A DNA stretch of 64,000 bases from JAQUBU01 sp036677685 (GCA_036677685.1 JAVBWA010000034.1:54631-118630); one strand, 5' to 3'; shown: positions 19,277 through 28,948, counted from the first letter of the stretch. The notes: generated by a model not told the origin, from the sequence alone. Program-made: numbers and translations.

Positions 19277-19738
19277 ATGAAAATAGATATTATACCCGCA
19301 TATGATGAAATCGAAGGTATCAAAATACTCTTTGCAGAATATACGCAAATGCTTGGAGTGAATCTCGATTTTCAAGACTATGAAAAGGAACTCCAACAGC
19401 TTCCCGGTAAATATGCATTACCTGATGGTAGATTGTATATAGCTTATGCTGAAAACAAAGCAAGCGGATGTATCGCACTACGAAGAATTGATGATGCAAT
19501 CTGTGAAATGAAGCGCTTGTATGTCAGACCTGAATTCAGAGGACATAAAATCGGACAAATGTTGGTCGGGCAAATAGTTGAGGACGCCAAAAAACTAAAA
19601 TATGATTATATGGTGCTTGATACTTTAGCAACATTAGAAAATGCAGTCATTCTATATAAAAAACTCGGTTTTTATGAAATAGAACCATATTATCAAAATC
19701 CATTGGACAACGTGATCTATATGCGATTGGACTTATGA
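19277..19738 (+). CDS. GNAT family N-acetyltransferase
   Basis: 153 residues with the GNAT core: acceptor-side strand CEMKRLYVRPEFRGHKIGQM (motif A, R/Q-x-x-G-x-G/A variant RGHKIG) and motif B MVLDTLATLENAVILYKKLG. It transfers an acetyl group from acetyl-CoA to an unknown amine. The overall pattern resembles small free-standing acetyltransferases of amino acids or drugs. The ribosome binding site before ATG 19277 is weak (GGTGATGG). Confidence 0.88.
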   Translation: MKIDIIPAYDEIEGIKILFAEYTQMLGVNLDFQDYEKELQQLPGKYALPDGRLYIAYAENKASGCIALRRIDDAICEMKRLYVRPEFRGHKIGQMLVGQIVEDAKKLKYDYMVLDTLATLENAVILYKKLGFYEIEPYYQNPLDNVIYMRLDL

Positions 19739-19895
19739 GTATAATGGCACGGATTCTGTAAGCTAAGTTAATCAACTATTTGCGGGTTTATGTTTTAAAA
19801 TCCTTAAAGGAATATTACCTAAATATATCGAATTTACATTTAGTAATATTTTATAAATATTGTTTATGAATTTGGTCAGCGGAGGTAATACAATC

Positions 19896-21467
19896 TTGAG
19901 CCGAGATTTTTACCCGGACACTAGCTCTACTGAGACAGAACAGGAAAGCATTACGCACAATCTGAAACTGGAGGAGAAGGTCAAGATACTTAGCAAAGAA
20001 TTGGAGTCTACCGATCTCCAGCAACAGTCTGAAATCAAGGAGCACCATGATATAGAAGAAGAAATCAGAAGCAAGTCGTTTATCTTGGATAAAAGTACGG
20101 ACGCACTAATCGTTATGAATTTTCAAGGCCGAATTTTGTATATCAATGATTCGGCCTATCGCTTTTTGGGGTTGAATAGTGGATATGGTATAGACGTTGC
20201 CAGTGAACCATTTAATGAATTAATACCCCAAATTATAGCTAATAAAAACCATATCTTCGAAATTCAAGTGACCGGCAAAAATGGCGAGTGTTTTGATCTT
20301 GAAATTAATTCTCATTTTGACAGCCTCAATGGACAATCGGTTATTGTCAGCATTTTAAGAGATATCAGTGAACGTAAAAAGATAGAGCAAACTATTGTTC
20401 ATAACGAGACTATTATTAAGGCTTTACTAAATGCTGCTCCTGAATCTGCCTTTTTATTTGATAACCAAGGGTATTTGCTTACCTTAAATGAAAATGCTGT
20501 TATAAGGCTTGGTACGATCCCCGAACAATGGATTAACCGTCATATAACCCAATTGTTCTCAAAGGAAGTATCCTTGCATCGAATGAAACGAATCCAGGAA
20601 GTGGTCGACACCAAAAAAAGCGTTAGATTTCAGGATGTCCGTAATGGCCTATACTTTGAAAATACAATTGCTCCAATACTAAACCCGGACGGTAATGTTT
20701 ACATGGTTGCTCTGTTTGCTCATGAGATTACCGAACACAAGCTTGCGCAAGCCCAAATCCTTAAGCAAAAGGAAGAACTGGAGCGTTCCAATAAGGAACT
20801 GGAGCAATTTGCCTATGTAGCATCCCATGATTTACAGGAACCATTGCGAAAAATCACCAGCTTTATCACCCTGCTGGAAAGGCGGTATAAGGGTCATTTG
20901 GACGAAACGGCTGACCGGTACATATATTATGTAGTTGATGGTGCTATGAGAATGCAGGGTTTGATTAATGATCTGTTAACTTATTCTCGGGTAGGAAGAC
21001 AGGATAAGGAGCAAACAATATTTGACTGCAATGTTGTTCTTTCACATATACTTCGTGACCTGGAGCCAATGATAATCGAGAATGATGCCCGTATATCAGT
21101 TCAAGAACTGCCTGAAATCTATGGAAATCCGGTGCAAATGAGACAGCTTCTTATGAACCTGATAAGTAATGCCATCAAATTCAGAAGACCTGAAAGCCCC
21201 ATAATTGATATCCGATGTGAATTGAGCGAAACTGAATGGATTTTTTCGGTTAGGGACAATGGTATTGGTATAGACCATGAATACAGCGAACGAATCTTTG
21301 AAATGTTTCAACGTCTTCATACCAAAGAAGAATATGCTGGAACGGGTATTGGACTTGCCATTTGCAAGAAAATTGTAGAAATTAACGGAGGCAGGATATG
21401 GTTTGAATCTCAGCCGGGATTTGAAACTGTTTTCTATTTTTCGTGGCCTATAAAAGGAGGGGGTTAA
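19896..21467 (+). CDS. PAS-domain sensor histidine kinase
   Basis: 523 residues from a TTG that follows GGAGG by ten bases; an ATG at 19866 in frame has no ribosome binding site. Order: N-terminal coiled coil, PAS 1 (LDKSTDALIVMNFQGRILYI), PAS 2 (LLNAAPESAFLFDNQGYLL), DHp with phospho-acceptor histidine in YVASHDLQEPLRKI, and HATPase (LMNLISNAIKFRR, VRDNGIGID, GTGIGLAICKKIVE). No membrane segments, so it is cytoplasmic. The SHDLQEPLR type resembles phytochrome-like kinases, whose usual partner is a single-domain Rcp1-like regulator, and exactly that follows one base after the stop. Confidence 0.93.
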   Translation: MSRDFYPDTSSTETEQESITHNLKLEEKVKILSKELESTDLQQQSEIKEHHDIEEEIRSKSFILDKSTDALIVMNFQGRILYINDSAYRFLGLNSGYGIDVASEPFNELIPQIIANKNHIFEIQVTGKNGECFDLEINSHFDSLNGQSVIVSILRDISERKKIEQTIVHNETIIKALLNAAPESAFLFDNQGYLLTLNENAVIRLGTIPEQWINRHITQLFSKEVSLHRMKRIQEVVDTKKSVRFQDVRNGLYFENTIAPILNPDGNVYMVALFAHEITEHKLAQAQILKQKEELERSNKELEQFAYVASHDLQEPLRKITSFITLLERRYKGHLDETADRYIYYVVDGAMRMQGLINDLLTYSRVGRQDKEQTIFDCNVVLSHILRDLEPMIIENDARISVQELPEIYGNPVQMRQLLMNLISNAIKFRRPESPIIDIRCELSETEWIFSVRDNGIGIDHEYSERIFEMFQRLHTKEEYAGTGIGLAICKKIVEINGGRIWFESQPGFETVFYFSWPIKGGG

Positions 21468-21468
21468 T

Positions 21469-21918
21469 ATGGAGACGAGCAAATTAGTGCAAATCTTATT
21501 AGTGGAAGATGATCCGGGTGATGTTGAATTAATTAGGGAAGGCTTAAAAGAATCCAAAATCGCCATCAAGTTAGAAGTTATCGATGATGGGGTAAAAGCC
21601 TTGCAGTACTTGCGACAGGAACACCCCTATCAGGATAGTATCTTGCCAGACTTGGTTCTACTGGATTTAAATCTCCCTAAAATGGATGGCCGGGAGGTTT
21701 TAAGAGAAATAAAGGGAGATCCATTGCTCCGCCGGATTCCGGTGGTTATTCTTACTACCTCCGATGCGGAAACCGATATTATTAAAAGTTACACTCTGGG
21801 TGCCAATTGTTACATTACAAAACCGATAACCCTGGATGGTTTTATCCAGGTAGTTCAAACAATTGAGGGGTTCTGGCTGACGGTAGTAAAGCTCCCGTCT
21901 GTTACAAAGGAATGGTAA
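21469..21918 (+). CDS. Single-domain response regulator (Rcp1-like)
   Basis: 149 residues, receiver domain only. Acidic pair in LLVEDDPGDVELI, phosphorylated aspartate in LVLLDLNLPKMDG, threonine in VILTTSDAE, and lysine in CYITKPITLDGF. It starts one base after the kinase stop, so it is translationally coupled and is the likely phospho-acceptor. It lacks an output domain, so it passes the signal by protein contact or phosphotransfer. Confidence 0.94.
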   Translation: METSKLVQILLVEDDPGDVELIREGLKESKIAIKLEVIDDGVKALQYLRQEHPYQDSILPDLVLLDLNLPKMDGREVLREIKGDPLLRRIPVVILTTSDAETDIIKSYTLGANCYITKPITLDGFIQVVQTIEGFWLTVVKLPSVTKEW

Positions 21919-21925
21919 GAGTTTC

Positions 21926-22816
21926 ATGAATGATGGGATTTATTTACTTGTAATTGAAGATGATGAGGATGACATATATTTACTCCGAAAGGTTTTGTCT
22001 GATGCTAACAGGGCCGATTATAATTTATGTATAGTTAAACGGTTATCCAAGGCATTGGAAATGCTTAGTCAAAAGAATTTTGATGCGATTCTATTGGATT
22101 TGGGACTTCCTGATTCGACGGGCATTCAAACTTTCGAGAAGATCTTTGATAATTGCGGAGAAATACCAATAATAATACTTAGCGGCTTAGTCGATGAAGC
22201 TGTTGCTTTAAAAGCGGTACGCAAAGGTGCCCAGGATTATCTAATGAAGAGTGAGATTGCCCCAAGTTTACTTATAAGGGTAATTAATTATTCCATTGAA
22301 AGAAACTTGTTGCAGAAAAGACTATGCAAAATGTCAATGACTGATGAATTAACCGGGCTATATAATCGGCGAGGGTTCCTTACAGTAGCACAACAAAACC
22401 TGGATTTGGCTCAAAGACTGCAAAGGAAAGTTGGACTTTTCTTATTAGATTTAGATGGAATGAAAGACATTAATGATCATCTCGGACATATAGAAGGAGA
22501 TCAAGCTTTAATGGACATCTCTTCTATATTAAATGCTTCTTGTAGGGAAACAGATGTGATTGGACGCTGGGGTGGAGATGAGTTTGTCATTTTTGCACTG
22601 GTGGAAAATAATAATGACCTGCAGTTGTTGGAGAAAAGAATTAGGGATAAAATTGTAGATCATAATAATACAGCCAAAAGAAAATTTTTTCTTTCTGTCA
22701 GTCTAGGTACTATTTTCATTGATTTGGATGGACCTATTGATCTACAAAGATCTTTGGATGAAGCTGATAGATTGATGTACATAGAAAAGGCGGGTAAGAA
22801 AAATAAACGGGGATGA
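21926..22816 (+). CDS. Response regulator with GGDEF diguanylate cyclase domain
   Basis: 296 residues. A receiver domain (VIEDDEDDIYLL, LLDLGLPDSTG, YLMKSE) is followed by a GGDEF domain from about residue 130 (MTDELTGLYNRRGFLTV, LLDLDGMKDINDHLGH, GRWGGDEFVIFA). The intact GGDEF signature predicts diguanylate cyclase activity, making c-di-GMP. No RxxD I-site is evident before GGDEF. It is third in the kinase-regulator operon, eight bases after the previous stop, so a PAS signal probably ends in c-di-GMP output. Confidence 0.93.
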   Translation: MNDGIYLLVIEDDEDDIYLLRKVLSDANRADYNLCIVKRLSKALEMLSQKNFDAILLDLGLPDSTGIQTFEKIFDNCGEIPIIILSGLVDEAVALKAVRKGAQDYLMKSEIAPSLLIRVINYSIERNLLQKRLCKMSMTDELTGLYNRRGFLTVAQQNLDLAQRLQRKVGLFLLDLDGMKDINDHLGHIEGDQALMDISSILNASCRETDVIGRWGGDEFVIFALVENNNDLQLLEKRIRDKIVDHNNTAKRKFFLSVSLGTIFIDLDGPIDLQRSLDEADRLMYIEKAGKKNKRG

Positions 22817-22902
22817 TATTCATTCTGAGTTTAGCATTCTAAAAAAGGTTTATAAATCACTTGTAGCACATCACAAATTAACTGCGTAGCCTAAAGGCAT
22901 AA

Positions 22903-24312
22903 TTATCTGCAATAGTTCAAAATATAGCGGCTTTTTTGAATATCTATTCCTTTCAATTTAGCGATTGCAGCACGATTGTTGGATGCAATACTGACCCTGA
23001 GATTGCTTAAGTTGCTGCGGGCTTGCAAAGGATTTTGGGACACATGCAGAGATTGGATGCGCCGCCACGGAATAATCATGGTTGCACGACCCAGAACGCG
23101 TGATCTTAGCAGCAATTTATTGTCCACTATTTGATATCCCGCATCCTTATATTGTGTATTGCCCAGTACGGCCCCCAGCGGAGGCAGGAGAAATGCAATA
23201 TACCCCCAGGGCAGATTGATGGTACATATAATAGCAATGATCAGGGCGGGGATTATATTTACCAATAAATAGCGCTTCCGGGAACGGGTAGGTAATCCTT
23301 GCAGTTCCCAGGGTGCACTGAATTCAGGCATTACTTGCTCCATAAAAGCTGCAAGCTCTGTTCTTGGCAACAAAGGGAAAATCACATTGCCTTCCCCCTT
23401 GGTGCCGGTATTGCTGATGCTCACGACCTGTACACTAACCATGCCCATAGGCTGTCTTAACAGGCCTTCGACTACTCTAACAGCCTGAATGCGTTTAATC
23501 GGAATTGTTATTTGCTGTTTTTCGAAGAGCCCCCGCTTGATATGGATGGTATTCCCAGCTCTGTGCAATTGAAAACCGCCAAACTGGATGATAGTTCCCA
23601 GCAGTGACAGCAGCCAGGCCAACAGGACGAGCAGGAAGACAAGCAGAATAATCAAGCCGATTTTTGCAGTGACTAACTGCCCGGCATAGATCTCCGCTTT
23701 TCTCCAAACATCCAATTTGGGGAACCAATCATTAAGCTGTGAAACAATGACCAACAGCGCGCTGAGCACAACCCCGATGCCATTTGACGTGCTTGCTAGC
23801 AATAGAAGGGAACGGGGAGATAATTTGTATTCGATATCCTGTGCTTCAACTGTGCTTTCCTCAACAAATTTGCCGCCTGCCTGCAGGATCTGCTGCAGTT
23901 CCTCCGCTTTGTCCCGTGGAAGAGCGGCCAGCACAAACTCTGCCTTGCTGCCCCCGCCTGCTGTTTCGACCTGAATTTTTACCAGGCCAAACACACGCTG
24001 TAAAACCCCGGCAGAAATCTGTACAGTTTGAATTCGGTTGAAAGGAATGTACCTTTTTTTTCTTAAAAAAACCCCATATTCCAGGCGCAATTCCTGCCCG
24101 CTTATATAGAATACATAGCGCAGCCAGTAAAAAATGCCATACACAAAAAACAGGGCAAGTAAAATGGGTGCGGCCAGTAACAGTCCTTTGCGAATATTTG
24201 CTTCGGCAATGGCTAGAACGAGTAAGGGGAGCAGCGCTTGTCCCAGCGAATAAATTTTGCGTACTGTGAATTCGAGTATAGCCAAGGGGTGAACCCGCTG
24301 AGGTTCATACAT
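22903..24312 (-). CDS. ydbT: YdbT-like membrane protein with bacterial PH (DUF304) domains
   Basis: 469 residues: hydrophobic pairs near 20-60, 165-240 and 350-385, each followed by a bPH2 (DUF304) domain with the repeated text IPFNRIQTVQISAGVLQRVFG, IPIKRIQAVRVVEGLLRQPMG and IPWRRIQSLHVSQNPLQARS. Three PH units and the size match B. subtilis YdbT, which together with YdbS protects against certain bacteriocins. Its start overlaps the end of the next gene by eight bases, so the pair is translationally coupled. Confidence 0.88.
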   Translation of the reverse strand: MYEPQRVHPLAILEFTVRKIYSLGQALLPLLVLAIAEANIRKGLLLAAPILLALFFVYGIFYWLRYVFYISGQELRLEYGVFLRKKRYIPFNRIQTVQISAGVLQRVFGLVKIQVETAGGGSKAEFVLAALPRDKAEELQQILQAGGKFVEESTVEAQDIEYKLSPRSLLLLASTSNGIGVVLSALLVIVSQLNDWFPKLDVWRKAEIYAGQLVTAKIGLIILLVFLLVLLAWLLSLLGTIIQFGGFQLHRAGNTIHIKRGLFEKQQITIPIKRIQAVRVVEGLLRQPMGMVSVQVVSISNTGTKGEGNVIFPLLPRTELAAFMEQVMPEFSAPWELQGLPTRSRKRYLLVNIIPALIIAIICTINLPWGYIAFLLPPLGAVLGNTQYKDAGYQIVDNKLLLRSRVLGRATMIIPWRRIQSLHVSQNPLQARSNLSNLRVSIASNNRAAIAKLKGIDIQKSRYILNYCR

Positions 24313-24799
24313 CTTCGTCTACCACCCGGGCCAATACGGAAATTTGATCTCTTAACCGTATTGCTACCTGGTCGGCCAAGGCCGGTATCTCATGGCTTCC
24401 CGCAGCAGTGGAGATGGTTACGGACGAAAGCCCGAAACAGCGAAGCAACGGACCCTGCTCGGTATCAACATGTTGGACTCGCACCATAGGGATCAGGGTC
24501 CGGGTTTTTACGAATACGCCGTGCAAGAGGTCGATTTCCTGTTCAGATACCTCGTAACGCCAGGTTCTCCAGGTTATAACAGGCCGAAAAAGGATGGCAA
24601 AAACGGCGTAGGCAAGAGTAATGCCCAGCAGGGCATAACCTATCCAGACCGGCCAATCCAAGTGTTGTTGTGCAATATGGTAAGCAGCCGTAATAAGCAG
24701 TAAAACCCCGGTTTTTATACCCGCCGACCATCTCCAATAAGGGACTGCTTTGGGGTCAATACGTTGTTCCGGAATAGTTCGCATTAGCTCATGCCTCAT
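24305..24799 (-). CDS. ydbS: YdbS-like membrane protein with one PH (DUF304) domain
   Basis: 164 residues with two membrane segments (GVLLLITAAYHIAQQ, YALLGITLAYAVFAILF) and one bPH2 domain (RTLIPMVRVQHVDTEQGPLL... LSSVTISTAAGSHEIPALAD). It is first in the two-gene minus-strand operon with the YdbT-like gene. The family is of unknown biochemistry; a membrane complex with YdbT is the usual inference. Confidence 0.87.
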   Translation of the reverse strand: MRHELMRTIPEQRIDPKAVPYWRWSAGIKTGVLLLITAAYHIAQQHLDWPVWIGYALLGITLAYAVFAILFRPVITWRTWRYEVSEQEIDLLHGVFVKTRTLIPMVRVQHVDTEQGPLLRCFGLSSVTISTAAGSHEIPALADQVAIRLRDQISVLARVVDEDV

Positions 24800-24971
24800 T
24801 TCTGCCGAACCATCGTCTTTAAAGTATACCTATTCATGCCCATTTGGCAAGGCATCGGGGTTCATTCTATCCAAATAAAGGTATTATGGGATTTTATAGA
24901 ACAATTATATAGTTGTATCTGTTGATGCTCACATAATACAGCTAGGGAAATTAATAGACGGGGGCTTTGCG

Positions 24972-25156
24972 ATGGACTTACCACTTCGTATTTTAGTAGT
25001 TGAAGAATTGGAAACAGATTCGATAATAGCGTTAAAAGATTTTCATAGTATATAGTAATGGTTAACATCAAATATACAAACGGGTGTTATACATCTAAAG
25101 ATCTGGTAATTGCCTTGCAGGATGGCCCCCGGGATATAGTGGTAAAGTTTGGATAA
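24972..25156 (+). pseudogene. Response-regulator receiver domain remnant
   Basis: ATG 24972 reads PLRILVVEELETDSIIALKD, the start of a receiver domain (acidic pair degraded to EE-L), then stops. A second frame from 25058 reads VIALQDGPRDIVVKFG before TAA, matching the ALxxGPWDIV region that precedes the phospho-aspartate. The two halves are in different frames, so the gene is broken. It probably derives from a hybrid kinase or receiver-PAS protein. The rest of the 24800-25247 gap holds nothing I can identify. Confidence 0.55.
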
Positions 25157-25247
25157 AAGCGATAAAAAAATCCGGGACTTCTGCAGCTGATGGGGATGCC
25201 GGAATCATCAAGGAACCAAATCATTGATAGTGGATACAGCGTTTTAA

Positions 25248-25880
25248 TCAGTGTTTACCCGACCCCGAGAAAGCAGCAAACAAGCCCAAGGTAACATAAA
25301 TACCACCGGAAAAGTAGCGTTGTCCAACCTGTAAGGAATCCTGTTGTTTAATCCAGTTTCCGAAAGTACCGGCCAACAACGCATAAATACTATCAGTACA
25401 AATTCCCATGCCAACAAATGTCAACCCCAGCAACAGTGTTTGCTCCCAGATATGACCCCGTGACGGATCAACGAACTGCGGCAGAAAGGCCAGAAAAAAG
25501 AGAGCAATTTTGGGGTTTAGAAGCGATACCAAGGTTCCCTGAAAGAAGATATTTGAAAGTTTTTTCCGTTCAATTACCGTTGGGGTAAGGCCGTCACTGC
25601 CAAACAGGCGTCTTATGCCGAGGTATATCAAATAAGCGGCGCCAAGATACTTTACTATGCTAAAGGCCAGGGCCGATGAGGCTAAAATCGCCGACAATCC
25701 TGCTGCGCCGGCGGCGGCAAGAATCCCGCTTCCCAAAGCATTGCCAACGACTGATACAAGACCGGCTATACGTCCCTGGTCAATGCTGCGCGTCACTACA
25801 TAGAGCACCGAAGGTCCGGGAAGCAGAAGCAACGCTAATGCAGCTATAATAAATATTTTGAAACTGTTCGGATCTAACAT
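25248..25880 (-). CDS. LysE/RhtB family amino-acid exporter
   Basis: 210 residues, six hydrophobic segments, with the family hallmark LLLLPGPSVLYVVTRSIDQGR near the N-terminus and LLNPKIALFFLAFLPQFVDP in the middle. It should export small amino acids or homoserine-type solutes; the substrate is unknown. CAGGAGG precedes the ATG. Monocistronic. Confidence 0.92.
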   Translation of the reverse strand: MLDPNSFKIFIIAALALLLLPGPSVLYVVTRSIDQGRIAGLVSVVGNALGSGILAAAGAAGLSAILASSALAFSIVKYLGAAYLIYLGIRRLFGSDGLTPTVIERKKLSNIFFQGTLVSLLNPKIALFFLAFLPQFVDPSRGHIWEQTLLLGLTFVGMGICTDSIYALLAGTFGNWIKQQDSLQVGQRYFSGGIYVTLGLFAAFSGSGKH

Positions 25881-26100
25881 GAGTGCCTCCTGTTAGTATT
25901 TTACATTATTTAATTATATAAAAATATTATAACCTTGCGGAGGAAATCTTGCTTTTTTTGGAGATCAGGTTTATCCAGATAAGGAATAACACTTATGTGC
26001 AAGGTTAAGGGCGTTTATTTCGTATCCAAGTAAAGGCATTGTGGAAAATTTTTGTAAATGCTATTAGTTTGGGTAACAACAGGAGATGGAAGGTATAATT

Positions 26101-26442
26101 TTGAAAAATGTTAACTATGTCTATCATCATATTGGCATACCTACAAAAAATTCTATGGAAGGGGAAGTCTATTTAGCTGGATACGGATTATACCATTGCG
26201 GATATAAGACCAGTGAATTCGGTATTGAATGGATGCGATATGAAGATAACTGTCAATTGCCGGAGATAGTCAAGACAATACCCCATGTTGCTTTCGAGGT
26301 TAATGATATCTATGAAGCAATGAAAGGCCGAAAAGTTATAATTGAACCTAATAGCCCTTCACCTGGGATTGTGGTGGCATTTATTGAAGAAAACGGTGCG
26401 CCAATTGAATTGATTCAGCAAAGTCAAGGTGACAACACTTAA
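26101..26442 (+). CDS. VOC (glyoxalase/bleomycin-resistance) superfamily protein
   Basis: About 113 residues. YVYHHIGIPT at the start, MRYEDNCQLPEIVKTIPHVAF and EDN..APIELIQ at the end fit a VOC fold, with metal-ligand candidates H (HHIG), H (PHVAF) and E (IELIQ). The function could be lyase, dioxygenase or resistance; nothing nearby decides. An ATG at 26086 is in frame, but it lies inside the AGGAG site. The TTG at 26101 has GAAGG seven bases upstream and begins at the fold, so I prefer it. Confidence 0.7.
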   Translation: MKNVNYVYHHIGIPTKNSMEGEVYLAGYGLYHCGYKTSEFGIEWMRYEDNCQLPEIVKTIPHVAFEVNDIYEAMKGRKVIIEPNSPSPGIVVAFIEENGAPIELIQQSQGDNT

Positions 26443-26472
26443 GAATTGTGCCATGTCAAGGAGGAATAAGTA

Positions 26473-27204
26473 ATGTTAGACCTTTTTATAACTCTTTTTA
26501 TAGTTACCATGCTGGCCGGTATCGCTACTCTAATCAAGTATTTCAAAGGCGAGGGCATGATAGCCGGTTACAACACTGCTTCCCCGGAAGACCAGAAGTA
26601 CATGGCGGAAAAGGGGATAGGCAATTTCGTGGGCAACTATCTCTACCTGCTGGCAGCGGCAATACTCTGCGGTTATCTGGCCAAGCGAGCCGGCTTTGCC
26701 TGGGGTCAAGGATTGTCCTGGGTGTTGTTTGCAGCAATTGTAATAATAATGTTAATCCGCGCCAGACGGTTCAACCCTCCCGGTCCGCCCAACCGTTATT
26801 CCCGGCTTGTGTTGATACTGAGCTTGACTTTCGTGTTATTAATTGCTGCCGGTATAACCTGGAGTGCTCTGCCTTCGGGATATGAATTTGAAACTGGAAA
26901 GTTTAGCATTACCGGTGCCTATGGTGTAAGCATTAATTATACGGATATTGAATCCGTTCGTCTGGATGACAAGCTGCCTCCGATTGCCTTGAAAACCAAC
27001 GGGTTGGGACTGGGGCCTATCGCCAAGGGTTATTTCCAGACCGAAAAAGGGGAATCCGTCCGGCTCTTCCTGCGTTCAAACCGGGCGCCTTTTCTATACA
27101 TTACGATAAAAAGCAAACATGCTCCCATAATCATAAACTGTAGGGAGCCCGGACAAACTACTTCGCTTTATAATGAATTAAAGTCCCGCCTTGATTATAA
27201 ATAA
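26473..27204 (+). CDS. Membrane protein with DUF3784-like N-terminus and PH-like C-terminus
   Basis: 243 residues. Four hydrophobic segments (1-22, 55-70, 78-93, 115-135) with FKGEGMIAGYNTASPEDQKY, a DUF3784-type motif, between the first two. The C-terminal 100 residues (YGVSINYTDIESVRLDDKLP ... FLRSNRAPFLYITIKS) resemble a bacterial PH-like domain, probably cytoplasmic. AGGAGG lies well placed before the ATG. Role unknown. Confidence 0.7.
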   Translation: MLDLFITLFIVTMLAGIATLIKYFKGEGMIAGYNTASPEDQKYMAEKGIGNFVGNYLYLLAAAILCGYLAKRAGFAWGQGLSWVLFAAIVIIMLIRARRFNPPGPPNRYSRLVLILSLTFVLLIAAGITWSALPSGYEFETGKFSITGAYGVSINYTDIESVRLDDKLPPIALKTNGLGLGPIAKGYFQTEKGESVRLFLRSNRAPFLYITIKSKHAPIIINCREPGQTTSLYNELKSRLDYK

Positions 27205-27424
27205 TAGGGGAGAGCAATTATTACGGCCCCATTTTCCCCCACTCAACAATTCTGTATACTGGAATTCCTAAAATGGTTGCAGTTTTCCAGTATGCTGTGC
27301 TATTATGCATGGAATATATGGAAACTCCAAATGGGTGCTCGGCAATCTAAACGATTAAAACGAACACGCTCGCTTTAAGAGCTTTAAAAGAGATTTGAAG
27401 TTGGCAAGTGGATGGTATAAAAAT

Positions 27425-27931
27425 ATGGCAACAAGAGATGTTTTGATGATAGGTAACCCCGAGCTTCGGGAAAAGTCACTGGAGATAGTGGATTATGATA
27501 TGGAATTGGAACAAATCGCAAGGGATTTGAAGGACACTTTAAGCTATCTCCAAAAAATCAAAAAAATCGGACGGGCTTTAGCTGCTCCGCAGATAGGATA
27601 CATGAAAAGAGTGATATTGTATAACTCCAGTGATCTGCGATTGTTAATGATAAATCCTGTGATAATTAAAAAGAGTGATGAAATGTTCGATGTTTGGGAC
27701 AGTTGTTTCAGTTTTGATGTGCAGTTTTTTGTAAATATAAAGAGGCATAAAAGCATTATAGTCCAGTTCTTTGATGAAAATTGCAGGCTGCATGAAAGAT
27801 TGTATGAAGATAATTTGTCGGAACTGGTTCAGCATGAAATCGATCATTTGGATGGAGTTTTGGCAACTGATTATCTCCGCGACCAGCAGAAAATAATCAT
27901 GAGATCAGAATGGGAGCGAAGGTATAGATGA
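27425..27931 (+). CDS. def: Peptide deformylase (divergent)
   Basis: 168 residues from ATG 27425 (MATRDVLMIGNPELREKSLE); the open frame reaches a TTG at 27395. Removes the N-formyl group from new proteins. Motif 1 is GRALAAPQIG (usual GxGxAAPQ), motif 3 QHEIDHLDGVL carries the HExxH zinc site. Motif 2, normally EGCLS, is DSCFS here: the metal-ligand cysteine stays but flanking residues differ. This is typical of secondary, Def-like paralogues. The stop overlaps the upstream end of the transporter frame, and the two are probably cotranscribed. Confidence 0.88.
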   Translation: MATRDVLMIGNPELREKSLEIVDYDMELEQIARDLKDTLSYLQKIKKIGRALAAPQIGYMKRVILYNSSDLRLLMINPVIIKKSDEMFDVWDSCFSFDVQFFVNIKRHKSIIVQFFDENCRLHERLYEDNLSELVQHEIDHLDGVLATDYLRDQQKIIMRSEWERRYR

Positions 27932-27960
27932 TGCCGGAAGGACAAATCAGCGGAGGCCGG

Positions 27961-28890
27961 ATGATGCTTCGGGATGCGGGTCTGGCTCTGCTTGTGGTTA
28001 CGGTCTGGGGAGCCAACTTTACAGTCATCAAGCTGGGGTTGGGGGGCGTGCCTCCCATGCTGCTGGTCGCTTTGCGTTATGCTTTTACGGCCTTGCCGGC
28101 GATATTTTTCGTACGCCGCCCGGCCATCGGATGGCAATATTGCGCGGCTTACGGCCTAACCGTAGGAGTCGGCCAGTTCGCCTGCCTTTTTTATGCCATG
28201 GATATCGGCATACCCGCCGGTATCGCCTCGGTGGTTTTGCAGTCACAGGCTTTTTTTACCCTGCTATTCGCGGCCTTGCTGCTCAAGGAGTCGCTGACCG
28301 GTTCACAGTTGCTGGGCTTCGGGGTAGCGGCTTTGGGGCTTTTTATCATCGGCGGCAATGTTGGCACTGCCGGTATTGCGGTTATTCCAGCCGCTGCGTT
28401 TTTGCTTACACTTCTAGCCGCGGCCTTCTGGGGGCTTTCCAATATCATAGTCCGGCATGCTTCACAACGGGCTGCTGCTAACGGTCAAAAACTGGAGATG
28501 TTGAGCCTGGTAGTATGGTCGAGTCTGGTTCCTCCATTACCGTTGCTAGGTTTTGCGCTGATGCTGGACACCAGCCGGACCATTATGCAGGTGCTTTTGA
28601 ATCTGAATGCGCTTTCAGTATTTGCCATTATATATCTGGCCTATGCAGCTACAATATTCGGCTTTGGAACCTGGAGCGGCCTCTTGGCCCGCTACCCGGC
28701 CGGACAGGTGGCACCCCTTTCCCTCCTGGTCCCGGTGACCGGTTTGATTACCGCCCAGATCGTTCTAGGGGAAAAGCTTTCAGCTTTGCAGTGGTCAGGC
28801 GGTATCGTTATAATGTTGGGATTAGCCATATCAAGCTTCGGTTTACCGAAAATATTAAACCGGTGTCGGGAAAAAAGTGCAAATTTATAA
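27961..28890 (+). CDS. EamA/DMT family permease
   Basis: About 310 residues with ten hydrophobic segments and two EamA repeats (LALLVVTVWGANFTVIKLGL; the second starts near FLLTLLAAAFWGLSNIIV). It exports or imports small metabolites; substrate unknown. The frame is open from ATG 27928, overlapping def. GGAGG at 27952-27956 points to ATG 27961 or 27964 as the real start, which also matches the usual N-terminus. GC content is higher than in the flanking genes. Confidence 0.9.
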   Translation: MMLRDAGLALLVVTVWGANFTVIKLGLGGVPPMLLVALRYAFTALPAIFFVRRPAIGWQYCAAYGLTVGVGQFACLFYAMDIGIPAGIASVVLQSQAFFTLLFAALLLKESLTGSQLLGFGVAALGLFIIGGNVGTAGIAVIPAAAFLLTLLAAAFWGLSNIIVRHASQRAAANGQKLEMLSLVVWSSLVPPLPLLGFALMLDTSRTIMQVLLNLNALSVFAIIYLAYAATIFGFGTWSGLLARYPAGQVAPLSLLVPVTGLITAQIVLGEKLSALQWSGGIVIMLGLAISSFGLPKILNRCREKSANL

Positions 28891-28948
28891 TGGCTAAATA
28901 TATCCATAGGTATGATATCGCTCAAATAATATCAGGAGGATGCTGAAA

